DNA of 51,148 nucleotides, taken from Sphingomonas sp. A2-49. Its GTDB lineage: Bacteria > Pseudomonadota > Alphaproteobacteria > Sphingomonadales > Sphingomonadaceae. Both the position numbers and the translations under genes were made by a program. Positions 34,583 to 42,932 of this stretch are shown here, one piece after another (positions within the stretch are counted from its first letter, which is position 1; each line of letters begins with the position of its first letter). Where the stretch lies: positions 1 through 51,148 of the forward strand of contig NZ_JAJLPA010000026.1 of NCBI RefSeq assembly GCF_025548555.1, given 5' to 3'. Below the pieces are notes generated by a model that was not told where the DNA came from, made no database searches, and saw nothing but the letters and a program-made list of their open reading frames with translations.

Positions 34583-34941
34583 AGGCACTGGCAGCGATCG
34601 GACTGGCCCTGGCGATCGGCGGCTGCGCCGCGCCCGGCAGCGTCGCGCCGCCGGTCGGCCGCACCGTGATTCCCTACACGAGCGCCGGGCTGGAGCGCGT
34701 GCTCGGCCAGGACGCCGCCGCGCTGACGCAATTGTTCGGCCAGCCCGACGCCGACGTCCGCGAAGGCACCGCGCGAAAGCTCCAGTTCGCCGGCCCGATC
34801 TGTGTCCTCGACGCCTATCTCTACCCCAAGGACGGCGCCACGCCGCGCGTCACCTATCTCGACGCGCGCGAACCCGACGGCAGCACGATCGACCGCGCCA
34901 GCTGCGTCGCGGCGCTGACCCGGCGCGACGGGGGAAGATAG
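34579..34941 (+). CDS. Small lipoprotein, unknown
   Basis: A 120-residue protein starting at GTG 34579 over the EI24 stop. The signal ends in IGGC, a lipobox (Cys at about residue 16). The mature part has LERVLGQDAAALTQLFGQPD, a motif seen in small sphingomonad lipoproteins with an SmpA/BamE-like start, then LQFAGPICVLDAYLYPKDG, with a second Cys near the end (ASCVAALTRR). The function is unknown; translational coupling to the EI24 protein suggests a membrane-associated partner. Confidence 0.72.
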   Translation: MKALAAIGLALAIGGCAAPGSVAPPVGRTVIPYTSAGLERVLGQDAAALTQLFGQPDADVREGTARKLQFAGPICVLDAYLYPKDGATPRVTYLDAREPDGSTIDRASCVAALTRRDGGR

Positions 34942-34991
34942 GCGCTTGCGGGGATGGTCCGCACTTGCCGGGAGCGCCTGTGCCTGACAGC

Positions 34992-35420
34992 CTATTCCGG
35001 TAAGTCAGCCGACCCCACGTCCTCGATGGAAACGATCCGGTCGGCTAGAATCTGGCCGTGCCAGTAACCCATATGGCCGTATCCGCCGCCGATGTCCGGT
35101 TTCGGTACGATAGGGGACCGCCAGCCGTCGAGCGTCACGCGATACGCGCGGTCGTAAAAGCGGCGAAAATCGCGCGGCACCTCGGTGCGATCGTCGATCT
35201 CGAACCACGGCGCGTCGCGGCGATTGCGGGTGTCCTCGATCCGCTGCGCGCCTTCGATGAAGACCGACCCCTCGAAATAATTGATCCAGATCCCGGAGAT
35301 GCGCCGCGCCGGCGTCTTCTCGACGCAGGCGCGTCCGCAGCGAACGGGAATCGGATCAGGTGGCGGGAGGACCGTTCCGTGCAGAGGCAGCGCCTGAAGC
35401 AGCATCCATGTCCACGGCAT
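34992..35420 (-). CDS. Secreted or envelope protein, unknown, overlapping queG
   Basis: A 142-residue protein from ATG 35420, preceded by AGGGGGG. It has a short hydrophobic N-terminus ([13 protein letters not shown]) that could be a signal peptide, then two cysteines in [10 protein letters not shown] and a Trp/Tyr-rich domain ([29 protein letters not shown]). No family is recognised. The first 65 nt overlap the end of queG in another frame, a long overlap; a later ATG at 35405 would shorten it. Confidence 0.6.
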   Translation of the reverse strand: MPWTWMLLQALPLHGTVLPPPDPIPVRCGRACVEKTPARRISGIWINYFEGSVFIEGAQRIEDTRNRRDAPWFEIDDRTEVPRDFRRFYDRAYRVTLDGWRSPIVPKPDIGGGYGHMGYWHGQILADRIVSIEDVGSADLPE

Positions 35421-36486
35421 CGCATCGCCCCCCTGTACCCGCCAGACGCGCAAGCGCCCATCGCGCCGCATCCTGCACCACCGCATCGTCGTCGTGCAAC
35501 AGCGGCGCCAGTGCCGCGACCAGCGCCGGGTCGCCGCTGTTGCCCGCGGCGATGGCGGCGTTGCGGACCATGCGGTTGCGGCCGATGCGCTTGATCGGCG
35601 ATCCGGCGAAGACCTGGCGGAACCCCGCATCGTCGAGCGCGAGCAGGTCGGCGAGCGCCGGCGCGGTCAGCTCGGCGCGGGGCTGGAACGCGATGTTCGC
35701 CGCCGCCGATGCGGCGAACTTGTTCCACGGGCACACCGCGAGGCAATCGTCGCAGCCGTAGATGCGGTTGCCGATCGCAGCGCGGAATTCGTCCGGGATC
35801 GGTCCGGCATGCTCGATCGTCAGGTAGGAGATGCAGCGGCGCGCATCGAGCCGGTAGGGCGCCGGAAAGGCATCGGTCGGGCAGGCGCGCTGGCAGGCGT
35901 CGCACGATCCGCAGCTGTCGCGTCCGGGCACATCGGGCGCGAGGTCGAGCGTGGTGTAGATCGCGCCGAGGAACAGCCAGCTGCCGTGGTCGCGGCTGAC
36001 CAGGTTGGTGTGCTTGCCCTGCCAGCCCAGCCCCGCCGCCTCGCTCAGCGGTTTTTCCATCACCGGCGCGGTGTCGACGAACACCTTGAGGTCGCAGCCC
36101 GCCTCCTGCGCCAGCCAGCGGCCGAGCGCCTTCAGCGCGCGCTTGACGACGTCATGGTAATCGCCGCCCTGCGCATAGACGGAGATGCGGCCGACATCGC
36201 CCTGCCCCGCCAGCCGCAGCGGATCGGCGGCGGGGGCGTAGCTCATGCCCAATGCGATCACGCTGCGCACCTCGGGCCACAGGCCGGCGGGCGCGCCGCG
36301 GTGATGGCTGCGCTCCTCCATCCAGATCATGTCGCCGTGCAGCCCGCCGTCGAGCCATTCGCGCAGCCGCGCGGCACTCCGCGGCGCCGCATCGGCGCGG
36401 GCGATGCCGGCGGCGACGAAGCCGAGTTCGGCCGCCTTCGCCTTGATCCGCGCCTCGATGCCGGGTTGCTGCTTGTCTTCGGCCAC
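35356..36486 (-). CDS. queG: Epoxyqueuosine reductase
   Basis: A 376-residue QueG, the cobalamin- and iron-sulfur-dependent enzyme that reduces epoxyqueuosine to queuosine in tRNA. The two [4Fe-4S] sites are [16 protein letters not shown] (about 196-211) and [11 protein letters not shown] (about 246-256). The N-terminal DUF1730-type domain and a C-terminal HEAT-like helix pair ([20 protein letters not shown]) are seen. The other queuosine genes are not in the window. It is divergent from the ABC transporter ATPase by 35 bp. Confidence 0.95.
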   Translation of the reverse strand: MAEDKQQPGIEARIKAKAAELGFVAAGIARADAAPRSAARLREWLDGGLHGDMIWMEERSHHRGAPAGLWPEVRSVIALGMSYAPAADPLRLAGQGDVGRISVYAQGGDYHDVVKRALKALGRWLAQEAGCDLKVFVDTAPVMEKPLSEAAGLGWQGKHTNLVSRDHGSWLFLGAIYTTLDLAPDVPGRDSCGSCDACQRACPTDAFPAPYRLDARRCISYLTIEHAGPIPDEFRAAIGNRIYGCDDCLAVCPWNKFAASAAANIAFQPRAELTAPALADLLALDDAGFRQVFAGSPIKRIGRNRMVRNAAIAAGNSGDPALVAALAPLLHDDDAVVQDAARWALARLAGTGGRCDAVDMDAASGAASARNGPPAT

Positions 36487-36521
36487 GTCGCCCCGCTACC
36501 ACAACCGGCGAACGGGGATAA

Positions 36522-37457
36522 ATGGTGACATCGAACGAGGCGGCGGTGTTCGCCGAACATCTGGTCAAGCGCTTCGGCGAGCGGCGCGTGGTGGACGGCG
36601 TCGACCTGTCGGTGCCGCGCGGCGCGATCTATGGTGTGCTCGGCCCCAATGGCGCGGGCAAGACGACGACGCTGCGCACCGTGCTGGGCATCATCGAACC
36701 CGACGAGGGGCGCCGGTCGGTGCTGGGCCATTTCTCGCCGCGCGAGGCGAGCGACCGCGTCGGCTACCTGCCCGAGGAGCGCGGCCTGTATCCGTCGATG
36801 AAGGCGCGCGACGCGATCGCCTTCATGGGGGCGCTGCGCGGCCTCGATCGCCGCACCGGCCGCGCCCGCGCCGCCGAGATGATGGAGGCCGCCGGGCTGG
36901 GCCATGCCGTCGACGCCAAGATCAAGACCCTGTCGAAGGGGATGGCGCAGCTCGTCCAGCTGCTGGGATCGATCGTCCACCGCCCCGACCTGCTGGTGCT
37001 CGACGAACCGTTCAGCGGCCTCGATCCGGTCAACCAGGAAAAGCTGGAGGCGCTGATCCTCGCCGAGCGCGACCGCGGCGCGACGGTGCTGTTCTCGACG
37101 CACATCATGGCGCATGCCGAGCGGGTATGCGACAGGCTGGCGATCATCGCGGGCGGCAAGCGCCGGTTCGAAGGCACGGTGGACGCCGCGCGCGGCACGC
37201 TGCCCAGCCGGGTGCGCTACCTGCCGACGCGGCCCGATCCGGCGATCGCCGCGATCCTGCCGCACGACGCCCGGCCCGACGGCAGCGCCGGCGACGGCTG
37301 GCGGTTCCAGCTGCCCGACGAGGGGATCGAGGGGCTGCTGGTGACGCTGATCGACCGCGGATACGGCATCGCGGGTCTGTCGATCGAACGCCCCAGCCTC
37401 CACGACGCGTTCGTGCGCATCGTCGGGCGCGACGCCGCCGGGGAGCAGGACGCATGA
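36522..37457 (+). CDS. ABC transporter ATP-binding protein (NatA-like)
   Basis: A 311-residue ABC ATPase. Walker A is GPNGAGKTT (41-49), the signature LSKGMAQ (137-143, a variant of LSGGQ), and Walker B LLVLDEP (157-163), followed by FSTHIMAHAERVCDRL with the switch His. Beyond about residue 215 there is a C-terminal domain (DUF4162-like). The order NatA then NatB-type permease suggests an exporter of sodium or another small substrate. Its stop overlaps the permease start (ATGA). Confidence 0.93.
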   Translation: MVTSNEAAVFAEHLVKRFGERRVVDGVDLSVPRGAIYGVLGPNGAGKTTTLRTVLGIIEPDEGRRSVLGHFSPREASDRVGYLPEERGLYPSMKARDAIAFMGALRGLDRRTGRARAAEMMEAAGLGHAVDAKIKTLSKGMAQLVQLLGSIVHRPDLLVLDEPFSGLDPVNQEKLEALILAERDRGATVLFSTHIMAHAERVCDRLAIIAGGKRRFEGTVDAARGTLPSRVRYLPTRPDPAIAAILPHDARPDGSAGDGWRFQLPDEGIEGLLVTLIDRGYGIAGLSIERPSLHDAFVRIVGRDAAGEQDA

Positions 37458-38695
37458 ACAACGCCACCCGCACGCTGCGCCAGGCGCTCACCATCGCGCG
37501 GCGCGACTTCATCGCGACGGTGTTCACGCCCATCTTCCTGCTGTTCCTGTTCGCGCCGGTCATCATGGGATCGTTCGGGGCGGTCGGCGGGATGGGCGCG
37601 GCGAGCGTCGCCGACGGCCGCGCCGACAAGGCCCGGATCGTCGCCATCGTCCCGGACGCCGCGGCGCGCACGATCGCGGAGGCGGACACGCGGTTGCGCG
37701 CCGTCTTCCGCCGCGACGAGGAGGCGCCCCCGGCGCTCGTCACGCTCCGCCCCGCCGGCGATCCGGCGGCACAGGCGCGCGCCGCCTTCTCGGCGAAGGA
37801 CTATGACGCGAGCGCGGTGCTGTACGGCCCGCTCGAGCGGCCGCAGGTCCTGTACGGCCCGCGCGGCCGGCGCGCCGCCGATTATCTGGGGCTGCTCGCC
37901 GCCGACACGCTCGCCGCCGGGCGGCTCGACGGGGCGCTGCCGCGCGTCACCGCGGTACAGACCGCGATGGCCGGGTCCGCCGCCGCGGGCGACAACCGCC
38001 GCCAGTCCGCCTCGTTCGCGGTGTTCGGCGTCTTCCTGCTCAACCTGTTCCTCGCCAGCCAGGTGGTCGGCACGATGGCGGAGGAGCGCAACAACAAGGT
38101 GATCGAGGTGCTCGCCGCCGCGGTGCCGCTGGAAAGCGTGTTTCTGGGCAAGCTGCTCGGCATGTTCGGCGTCGCGATCCTGTTCGTCTGTTTCTGGGGC
38201 ACGATCATCGCGCAGCTCGGCATGCTGTTGCCGCCGCAAGTGGCGTCGGCGCTGGCGATCCAGGCGGCAGTGGGGATGCCGGCGTTCGTCGCGCTGTTCG
38301 TGACCTATTTCACCATGGCCTATCTGTTGCTGGGGTCGGCGTTCCTCGTCGTCGGCGCGCAGGCATCGACTCCGCGCGAGATCCAGATGCTCGCGCTGCC
38401 CATCTCGATCCTGCAGATGGGGATGCTGGCGCTGGCGCTCGCCGGCACCGCGCGGCCGGACAGCTGGCTGGCCGTCCTTGCCCAGATGTTCCCACTGTCG
38501 TCGCCGTTCGCGATGGCCGGACGCGCCGCGACGTCTCCGACGCTGTGGCCGCATGTCGCGGCGATCGCATGGCAATTGCTGTGGGTGACGATCTTCATCA
38601 CGCTCGGCGCGCGCCTGTTCCGCCGCGGCGTCCTGCAATCGGGCAGCGCACGGCCGTTCTGGAAGCGCGGACGGCGCGCCGACATCCCCAATTGA
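37454..38695 (+). CDS. ABC-2 type transporter permease (NatB-like)
   Basis: A 413-residue permease with one N-terminal helix (FIATVFTPIFLLFLFAPVIM), a large extracytoplasmic loop of about 170 residues, and a C-terminal bundle of five or six helices (for example FAVFGVFLLNLFLASQVVGT and MFGVAILFVCFWGTIIAQLG). The EERNNKVIEVLAAAVPLES motif is typical of NatB/ABC-2 exporters. It works with the preceding ATPase. Its stop codon TGA is the start of a TGACA-N4-TGTCA dyad in front of the P450 gene. Confidence 0.9.
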   Translation: MNNATRTLRQALTIARRDFIATVFTPIFLLFLFAPVIMGSFGAVGGMGAASVADGRADKARIVAIVPDAAARTIAEADTRLRAVFRRDEEAPPALVTLRPAGDPAAQARAAFSAKDYDASAVLYGPLERPQVLYGPRGRRAADYLGLLAADTLAAGRLDGALPRVTAVQTAMAGSAAAGDNRRQSASFAVFGVFLLNLFLASQVVGTMAEERNNKVIEVLAAAVPLESVFLGKLLGMFGVAILFVCFWGTIIAQLGMLLPPQVASALAIQAAVGMPAFVALFVTYFTMAYLLLGSAFLVVGAQASTPREIQMLALPISILQMGMLALALAGTARPDSWLAVLAQMFPLSSPFAMAGRAATSPTLWPHVAAIAWQLLWVTIFITLGARLFRRGVLQSGSARPFWKRGRRADIPN

Positions 38696-38706
38696 CATAG
38701 GTGTCA
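38693..38706. promoter_or_regulatory. Putative TetR-like operator TGACA-TAGG-TGTCA
   Basis: A 14-bp perfect-arm dyad starts on the stop codon of the ABC permease and overlaps a TTGACA sequence at 38692 that could serve as a -35 box. It ends 36 nt before the P450 start codon. TGACA...TGTCA half-sites are often bound by TetR-type repressors; none is encoded here, so the assignment is tentative. Confidence 0.4.
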
Positions 38707-38742
38707 GTTCGGTATCTCCTGCCCGAAAAGAGCAGGAGAGAG

Positions 38743-39981
38743 ATGATGGCGACCCTGATGCGCGCGGCGGACGCCGGCGTCGATCCGTTCGACGTGAGCC
38801 GGGCCGAACTGTACCGCGACGACGTGTGGCAGGCACCATTTGCGCGGTTGCGCGCGGAGGCGCCCGTCTATCGCTGCGAGCACAGCGACTATGGCCCCTA
38901 TTGGTCGGTCAGCAGCTACAGGCCGATCGTCGAGGTCGAATCGCTGCCCGAGCTCTATTCGTCGGAAGTCGGCGGCATCACGCTCGCCGATTTCATCCCG
39001 GAAAGCGACGTGCGCATGCCGATGTTCATCGCGCGCGACCGCCCCGTCCACACCGGCCAGCGCCGCACCGTTGCCCCCGCCTTCACCCCGTCGGAGATGA
39101 CGCGGATGAGCGGCGACATCCGCCATCGCACCGCCGACCTGCTCGATGCGTTGCCGTGGAACGCGGAATTCGACTGGGTCGACACGGTGTCGATCGAACT
39201 GACGACCCAGATGCTGGCGATCCTGTTCGATTTCCCGTGGGAGGACCGCCGCAAGCTGACCTTCTGGTCGGACTGGGCGGGCGACATCGAACTGGTCAAG
39301 ACCGAGGCATCGCGCAAGCAGCGGCTCGCGCACATGTACGAATGCGGCGCCTATTTCCAGACTCTGTGGAACGCCAAGCTGAACCAGCCGCAGACGCCCG
39401 ACCTCATCAGCATGATGATCCATTCGGATGCGATGAGCCACATGGATCCGATGGAATTCATCGGCAACCTGATCCTGCTGATCGTGGGCGGCAACGACAC
39501 CACGCGCAATTCCATGTCGGCGCTGGCCTATGGCCTGGACCGGTTTCCCGACGCCCGCGCGAAGCTGGAGGCGGAGCCGGCCCTGATCCCCAATGCGACG
39601 CAGGAGATCATCCGCTGGCAGACGCCGCTCGCGCACATGCGCCGCACCGCGACGCGCGACACCGAACTGATGGGACAGCGCATCCGCGAGGGCGACAAGC
39701 TCGCACTCTGGTACCTGTCCGCCAACCGCGACGAGAGCGTGTTCGGGCCCGACGCGGACGCGATCGTCGTCGATCGTCCCAATGCGCGCCGCCACCTCGC
39801 CTTCGGGCACGGCATCCACCGCTGCGTCGGCGCACGGCTGGCCGAGATGCAGATCGCGATCCTGCTGGAAGAGATGGCGAAGCGCCGGATGCGTGTGAAC
39901 GTGCTGGCCGAACCGACCCGCGTCGCGGCCTGTTTCGTCCACGGCTATCGCCGGTTGCCGGTGGAGATCACGCGCTACTGA
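38743..39981 (+). CDS. Cytochrome P450
   Basis: A 412-residue soluble bacterial P450 of the CYP family that includes CYP153/CYP125-like enzymes. The haem Cys is C361 in FGHGIHRCVGARLAE; the I-helix oxygen-binding motif is GGNDTTRN (249-256); and the ExxR lies in QEIIRWQTP. The ATG at 38743 follows an AGGAGAGAG ribosome-binding site; a GTG at 38701 would add 14 residues. No ferredoxin or reductase gene is adjacent. The substrate is unknown (alkane, fatty acid or terpene hydroxylation are possible). Confidence 0.93.
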   Translation: MMATLMRAADAGVDPFDVSRAELYRDDVWQAPFARLRAEAPVYRCEHSDYGPYWSVSSYRPIVEVESLPELYSSEVGGITLADFIPESDVRMPMFIARDRPVHTGQRRTVAPAFTPSEMTRMSGDIRHRTADLLDALPWNAEFDWVDTVSIELTTQMLAILFDFPWEDRRKLTFWSDWAGDIELVKTEASRKQRLAHMYECGAYFQTLWNAKLNQPQTPDLISMMIHSDAMSHMDPMEFIGNLILLIVGGNDTTRNSMSALAYGLDRFPDARAKLEAEPALIPNATQEIIRWQTPLAHMRRTATRDTELMGQRIREGDKLALWYLSANRDESVFGPDADAIVVDRPNARRHLAFGHGIHRCVGARLAEMQIAILLEEMAKRRMRVNVLAEPTRVAACFVHGYRRLPVEITRY

Positions 39982-40077
39982 CCCGGCGCATGACGGCGAT
40001 GTCATCGCCGCTACGATGCCGCGTCATCTCGGATACCGTACGGATCGGACCTACCTGTTGGAGGGGGAGTCCGGTCG

Positions 40078-41076
40078 GTGCGAATCTCTGCAATCGTCGT
40101 CGCGGCGGCCGCGCTGCTGGTCATGGGATCGACCGAGCCGCGGCCCGTCCGCGCGGGCGAACCGGCGAGCGTCCATGCGGCCCCCGCCGCCGGCCCGGTG
40201 CGACTGCTGTCGTACAATGTCGAGGGGCTGCCATGGCCGCTGACGCACGGCCGCACCGAAGCCGCCGCGGCGATCGCCGCGCAGCTGCGCGCGCTCCACG
40301 ACCGGGGCGCGGGGCCGCAGGTGGTCGCCGTGCAGGAGGCCTTCGGCGACGCGCAGAAGGCGATCGGGCGCGACGCCGGCTATCGTTACGCCGCGTTCGG
40401 CCCCGCGGCGGACATGCCCGCCGAAGCGGCGACGGCGCCCGGCGACATCGCCTATCTGTCGCGCGCGAGCGTCTGGCGCGGCGAAACCGAGGCCCCGCGC
40501 GAGGACAGCGGACTGGCGGTGTTTTCCGACTATCCGATCCTGTGGGTCAGGCGCGTGCCCTTCCCGCGCTACGCCTGCGCGGGCTACGACTGCCTCGCCA
40601 ACAAGGGCATGCTGGCGGTGGCGCTGCGCGTGCCGGGGCGCGCCGCGCCGCTGATCGTGGTCGACACCCACCTCAATTCCCGGACGGCATCGGGCGTCGA
40701 CGATATGCGGAGCTTCCATGCCTACCGGCGTCAGGTCGATGCGCTGCGCGGCTTCATCGCGAGCCTCGCGTCGCCGACGACGCCGCTCCTGCTCGCGGGC
40801 GACTTCAACGTCGGCAACGACGACGATCGCCAGGCCTACCTGTCGGTCGCGCTGATGCATGGCGACATGATGCGGATCGCGGCGTCGGAGAGCGCCTGCG
40901 GCAGCGGATGCCGGCAGATCGCTCCGGTCCCCGGCGTCGTCCGGGCCAAGACGATCGTCGCCAGTCACGGGGCGATCGCGGCGGACGGTCCGGCCAGCGT
41001 CTTCGGCACGCGGGACGACGGCACCCGCCTGTCCGATCACATCGGGGTGATGCGCGCCTTCGCCATCGCCGCCTGA
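40078..41076 (+). CDS. Endonuclease/exonuclease/phosphatase (EEP) family protein, exported
   Basis: A 332-residue EEP (DNase I-like) domain protein from a GTG start after GGAGGGGGAG. It has a signal peptide (ISAIVVAAAALLVMGS, ending near RAGEPA). Catalytic motifs are LLSYNVEGLPW (Asn), VVAVQEAF (Glu), VVDTHLNS, LLAGDFNVG (Asp, Asn) and a terminal LSDHIGVMRA (His). Exported EEP enzymes include sphingomyelinases, phosphatases and nucleases. In a sphingolipid-bearing organism a sphingomyelinase-like activity is plausible, but no specificity motif is seen. Confidence 0.85.
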   Translation: MRISAIVVAAAALLVMGSTEPRPVRAGEPASVHAAPAAGPVRLLSYNVEGLPWPLTHGRTEAAAAIAAQLRALHDRGAGPQVVAVQEAFGDAQKAIGRDAGYRYAAFGPAADMPAEAATAPGDIAYLSRASVWRGETEAPREDSGLAVFSDYPILWVRRVPFPRYACAGYDCLANKGMLAVALRVPGRAAPLIVVDTHLNSRTASGVDDMRSFHAYRRQVDALRGFIASLASPTTPLLLAGDFNVGNDDDRQAYLSVALMHGDMMRIAASESACGSGCRQIAPVPGVVRAKTIVASHGAIAADGPASVFGTRDDGTRLSDHIGVMRAFAIAA

Positions 41077-41080
41077 CCGC

Positions 41081-41353
41081 TCAGTTGGGCTTGCCCGCCT
41101 CCGTCGTAGCGCAGGCACCATCGACCGCGGCGGCGGCAGCACCGACGGCGGCAGGCTTCTGCCGCCCCATCGTCCAGTTCGCCTGAAGCCGGACACGCGG
41201 GTTGGGCGCGCACCAGATTTCTCCGGTGTCGTTGATCGCAGTGACCCAGATCAGATTGTGCTCCTGCCCATAGTCGATCACGGCAAAGGCATAGCCGGGG
41301 CCCTTGTCGAGCACATGGACGGGCAGCGGCGGGTCAAGTTGTTGGAACGACAT
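41081..41353 (-). CDS. Conserved small protein, unknown
   Basis: A 90-residue protein from ATG 41353 (MSFQQLDPPLPVHVLDKGPG). The core YAFAVIDYGQEHNLIWVTAI, IWCAPNPRVRLQANWTMGR looks like a highly conserved beta-rich domain that I recall as recurring in sphingomonads and other alphaproteobacteria with no known role. The C-terminal tail is Ala-rich. It converges on the EEP gene with a 4-bp gap and is divergent from msrB. Confidence 0.75.
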   Translation of the reverse strand: MSFQQLDPPLPVHVLDKGPGYAFAVIDYGQEHNLIWVTAINDTGEIWCAPNPRVRLQANWTMGRQKPAAVGAAAAAVDGACATTEAGKPN

Positions 41354-41454
41354 GGACAGGGAACCTCGTTTGCTGCGAAGCGCGCCAATCACGCCATTGT
41401 TCCGTCGATGTTGGTGGGGATGCGCGGCGTGCCGGGCGATCCTATATCCAAATC

Positions 41455-41964
41455 ATGACGTACGATCCGACCCGCCGCTCGCTCCTGTCGCTCGCCGCCG
41501 CCGGCGTGGCCGGCGCCGCCTTGTGGGGCTGTCGCAGCGCCCCCGCCGCTGCCGCAGAACGCTTTCCGGTGCAGATGAGCGACGCGGCGTGGCGCAGGAA
41601 ACTGGGCGATCCCGCCTGGAACGTGCTGCGTCACGAGGGGACCGAGCGCCCCTATTCCAGCCCGCTCAACGACGAGCACCGCGCCGGCACCTTCCTGTGC
41701 AAGGGGTGTGCGACGCCGGTGTTCGCATCGCGCACCAAGTTCGAAAGCGGCACCGGCTGGCCCAGCTTCTGGGCACCGCTGCCGCGCGCGGTTGCGACAC
41801 GTACCGACGGATCGCTGATGATCGAACGGGTGGAGGTGCATTGCCGGCAATGCGGCGGGCATCTGGGCCACGTCTTCGATGACGGGCCGAAACCGACGGG
41901 CAAGCGCTATTGCATGAACGGTGTGGCGATGACGTTCAGGCCGGGCGCCACCAAGGCCGGCTGA
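41455..41964 (+). CDS. msrB: Exported peptide-methionine (R)-S-oxide reductase
   Basis: A 169-residue MsrB. The zinc cysteines are C82/C85 (LCKGCATPVF) and C130/C133 (CRQCGGHLGHV), and the catalytic Cys is C153 in RYCMNGVAM. The N-terminus carries a twin-arginine signal (RRSLLSLAAAGVAGAAL, R7-R8) followed by LWGC, a possible lipobox (C26), so the enzyme is likely exported folded and perhaps anchored. It would repair oxidised methionine in periplasmic proteins. Confidence 0.93.
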   Translation: MTYDPTRRSLLSLAAAGVAGAALWGCRSAPAAAAERFPVQMSDAAWRRKLGDPAWNVLRHEGTERPYSSPLNDEHRAGTFLCKGCATPVFASRTKFESGTGWPSFWAPLPRAVATRTDGSLMIERVEVHCRQCGGHLGHVFDDGPKPTGKRYCMNGVAMTFRPGATKAG

Positions 41965-41970
41965 CCGCGC

Positions 41971-42513
41971 TTATTCGCCGGCGACCGGGATGACGGGCAC
42001 CGCGGCGGAGGTCGCGATGACGCTGGTATCGGCGACCGGTGCGGCGTCTACGGCAGGCGCATGGCCCGAATAGATGAAGCCGCTGGTCGGATAGCTGGAC
42101 GTGCCCAGCCCGCCGAGCGGACCGTACCAGACCTTCACCTCGCTCCAGTCGCCGGCGGCGGAGACGTCGACCGCGCGGACGTCGCGCTCGATGCTGCCGG
42201 GGCGCGACCAATTGGCGTGGGTCAGCAGCACCTCGCGGTCGCTGACCACGCGCGAGACCATTGCGACATGACCGACGCGCATCCGCTGCGTCGCCTGGAA
42301 CGCGAGCACCGCGCCGACCTTTGGCGCGTGACCGCGCTCGTACTTGCCCGCCGCCTGGCCCCACCAGGTGTTGGCGTTGCCGTGGATGTCGATCCCCGAA
42401 ATCTCGCGGGCATAGGGCGCGCACTGCCAGAACTGCGCGAACGCAGGGGTCGCCGTCATCAGGCCGCACGAAACCACCAGCGCAAAACGCGCTGCCAACG
42501 CCTTCAAAGTCAT
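41971..42513 (-). CDS. CHAP-domain secreted amidase/peptidase
   Basis: A 180-residue CHAP (NlpC/P60-like) protein from ATG 42513, which follows GGGGGG. A signal peptide (MTLKALAARFALVVSCGLMT...AFA) precedes the catalytic domain. The nucleophile is C31 in FWQCAPYAREISG and the His is H82 in VGHVAMVSRV; THANWSRPGSIERDV is typical of the alphaproteobacterial group. It probably cleaves peptidoglycan peptides. The C-terminal 40 residues are Ala/Val-rich and disordered. Confidence 0.86.
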   Translation of the reverse strand: MTLKALAARFALVVSCGLMTATPAFAQFWQCAPYAREISGIDIHGNANTWWGQAAGKYERGHAPKVGAVLAFQATQRMRVGHVAMVSRVVSDREVLLTHANWSRPGSIERDVRAVDVSAAGDWSEVKVWYGPLGGLGTSSYPTSGFIYSGHAPAVDAAPVADTSVIATSAAVPVIPVAGE

Positions 42514-42932
42514 TGCTGACCCCCCGGTCAAATCCGTTCGTCGATGATGTCGCTAGCCGGAGGATCCTGATTATCCAATGACCGCAGGAACCATATGGGA
42601 CGAACGGTGTTTGCGCGCCGACGAGGCGACGCCGTGTCGATCGGGCACGTCCGGAGCACTGACCCTTTCTTGCAGCTGAACGCCATCGGCGGGCAAGAAT
42701 CGGTCAGCACCACTGCCGTGGGTGGCCTGCGTTCCCGCGACAAGCCGGCATGGCGCCGGCATGGCCGTCCGCCCGTGTATGTGCCCTCGCGCTATGCCGC
42801 GCTGGCATGCGGTATGGACAGCTCGTCAGGATCCCGACGCGTTTTTGAATTTCGGGTTTGCAGGCGGTCGCGCTTCGCTTTACCCATTCAGGCCAATGAC
42901 CGGCCCTGCCGCGGGGCTTCGGAGAGGATGCC
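42514..42932. other. 419-bp spacer of lower GC without a recognisable gene
   Basis: Between the divergent CHAP and acyl-CoA dehydrogenase genes the base composition is visibly less GC-rich than the flanks, with words such as TTTTTGAATTTCGGG. The open frames crossing it have no signature, no ribosome-binding site and mixed composition. It may hold promoters for both flanking genes or remnants of lost genes. Confidence 0.5.
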
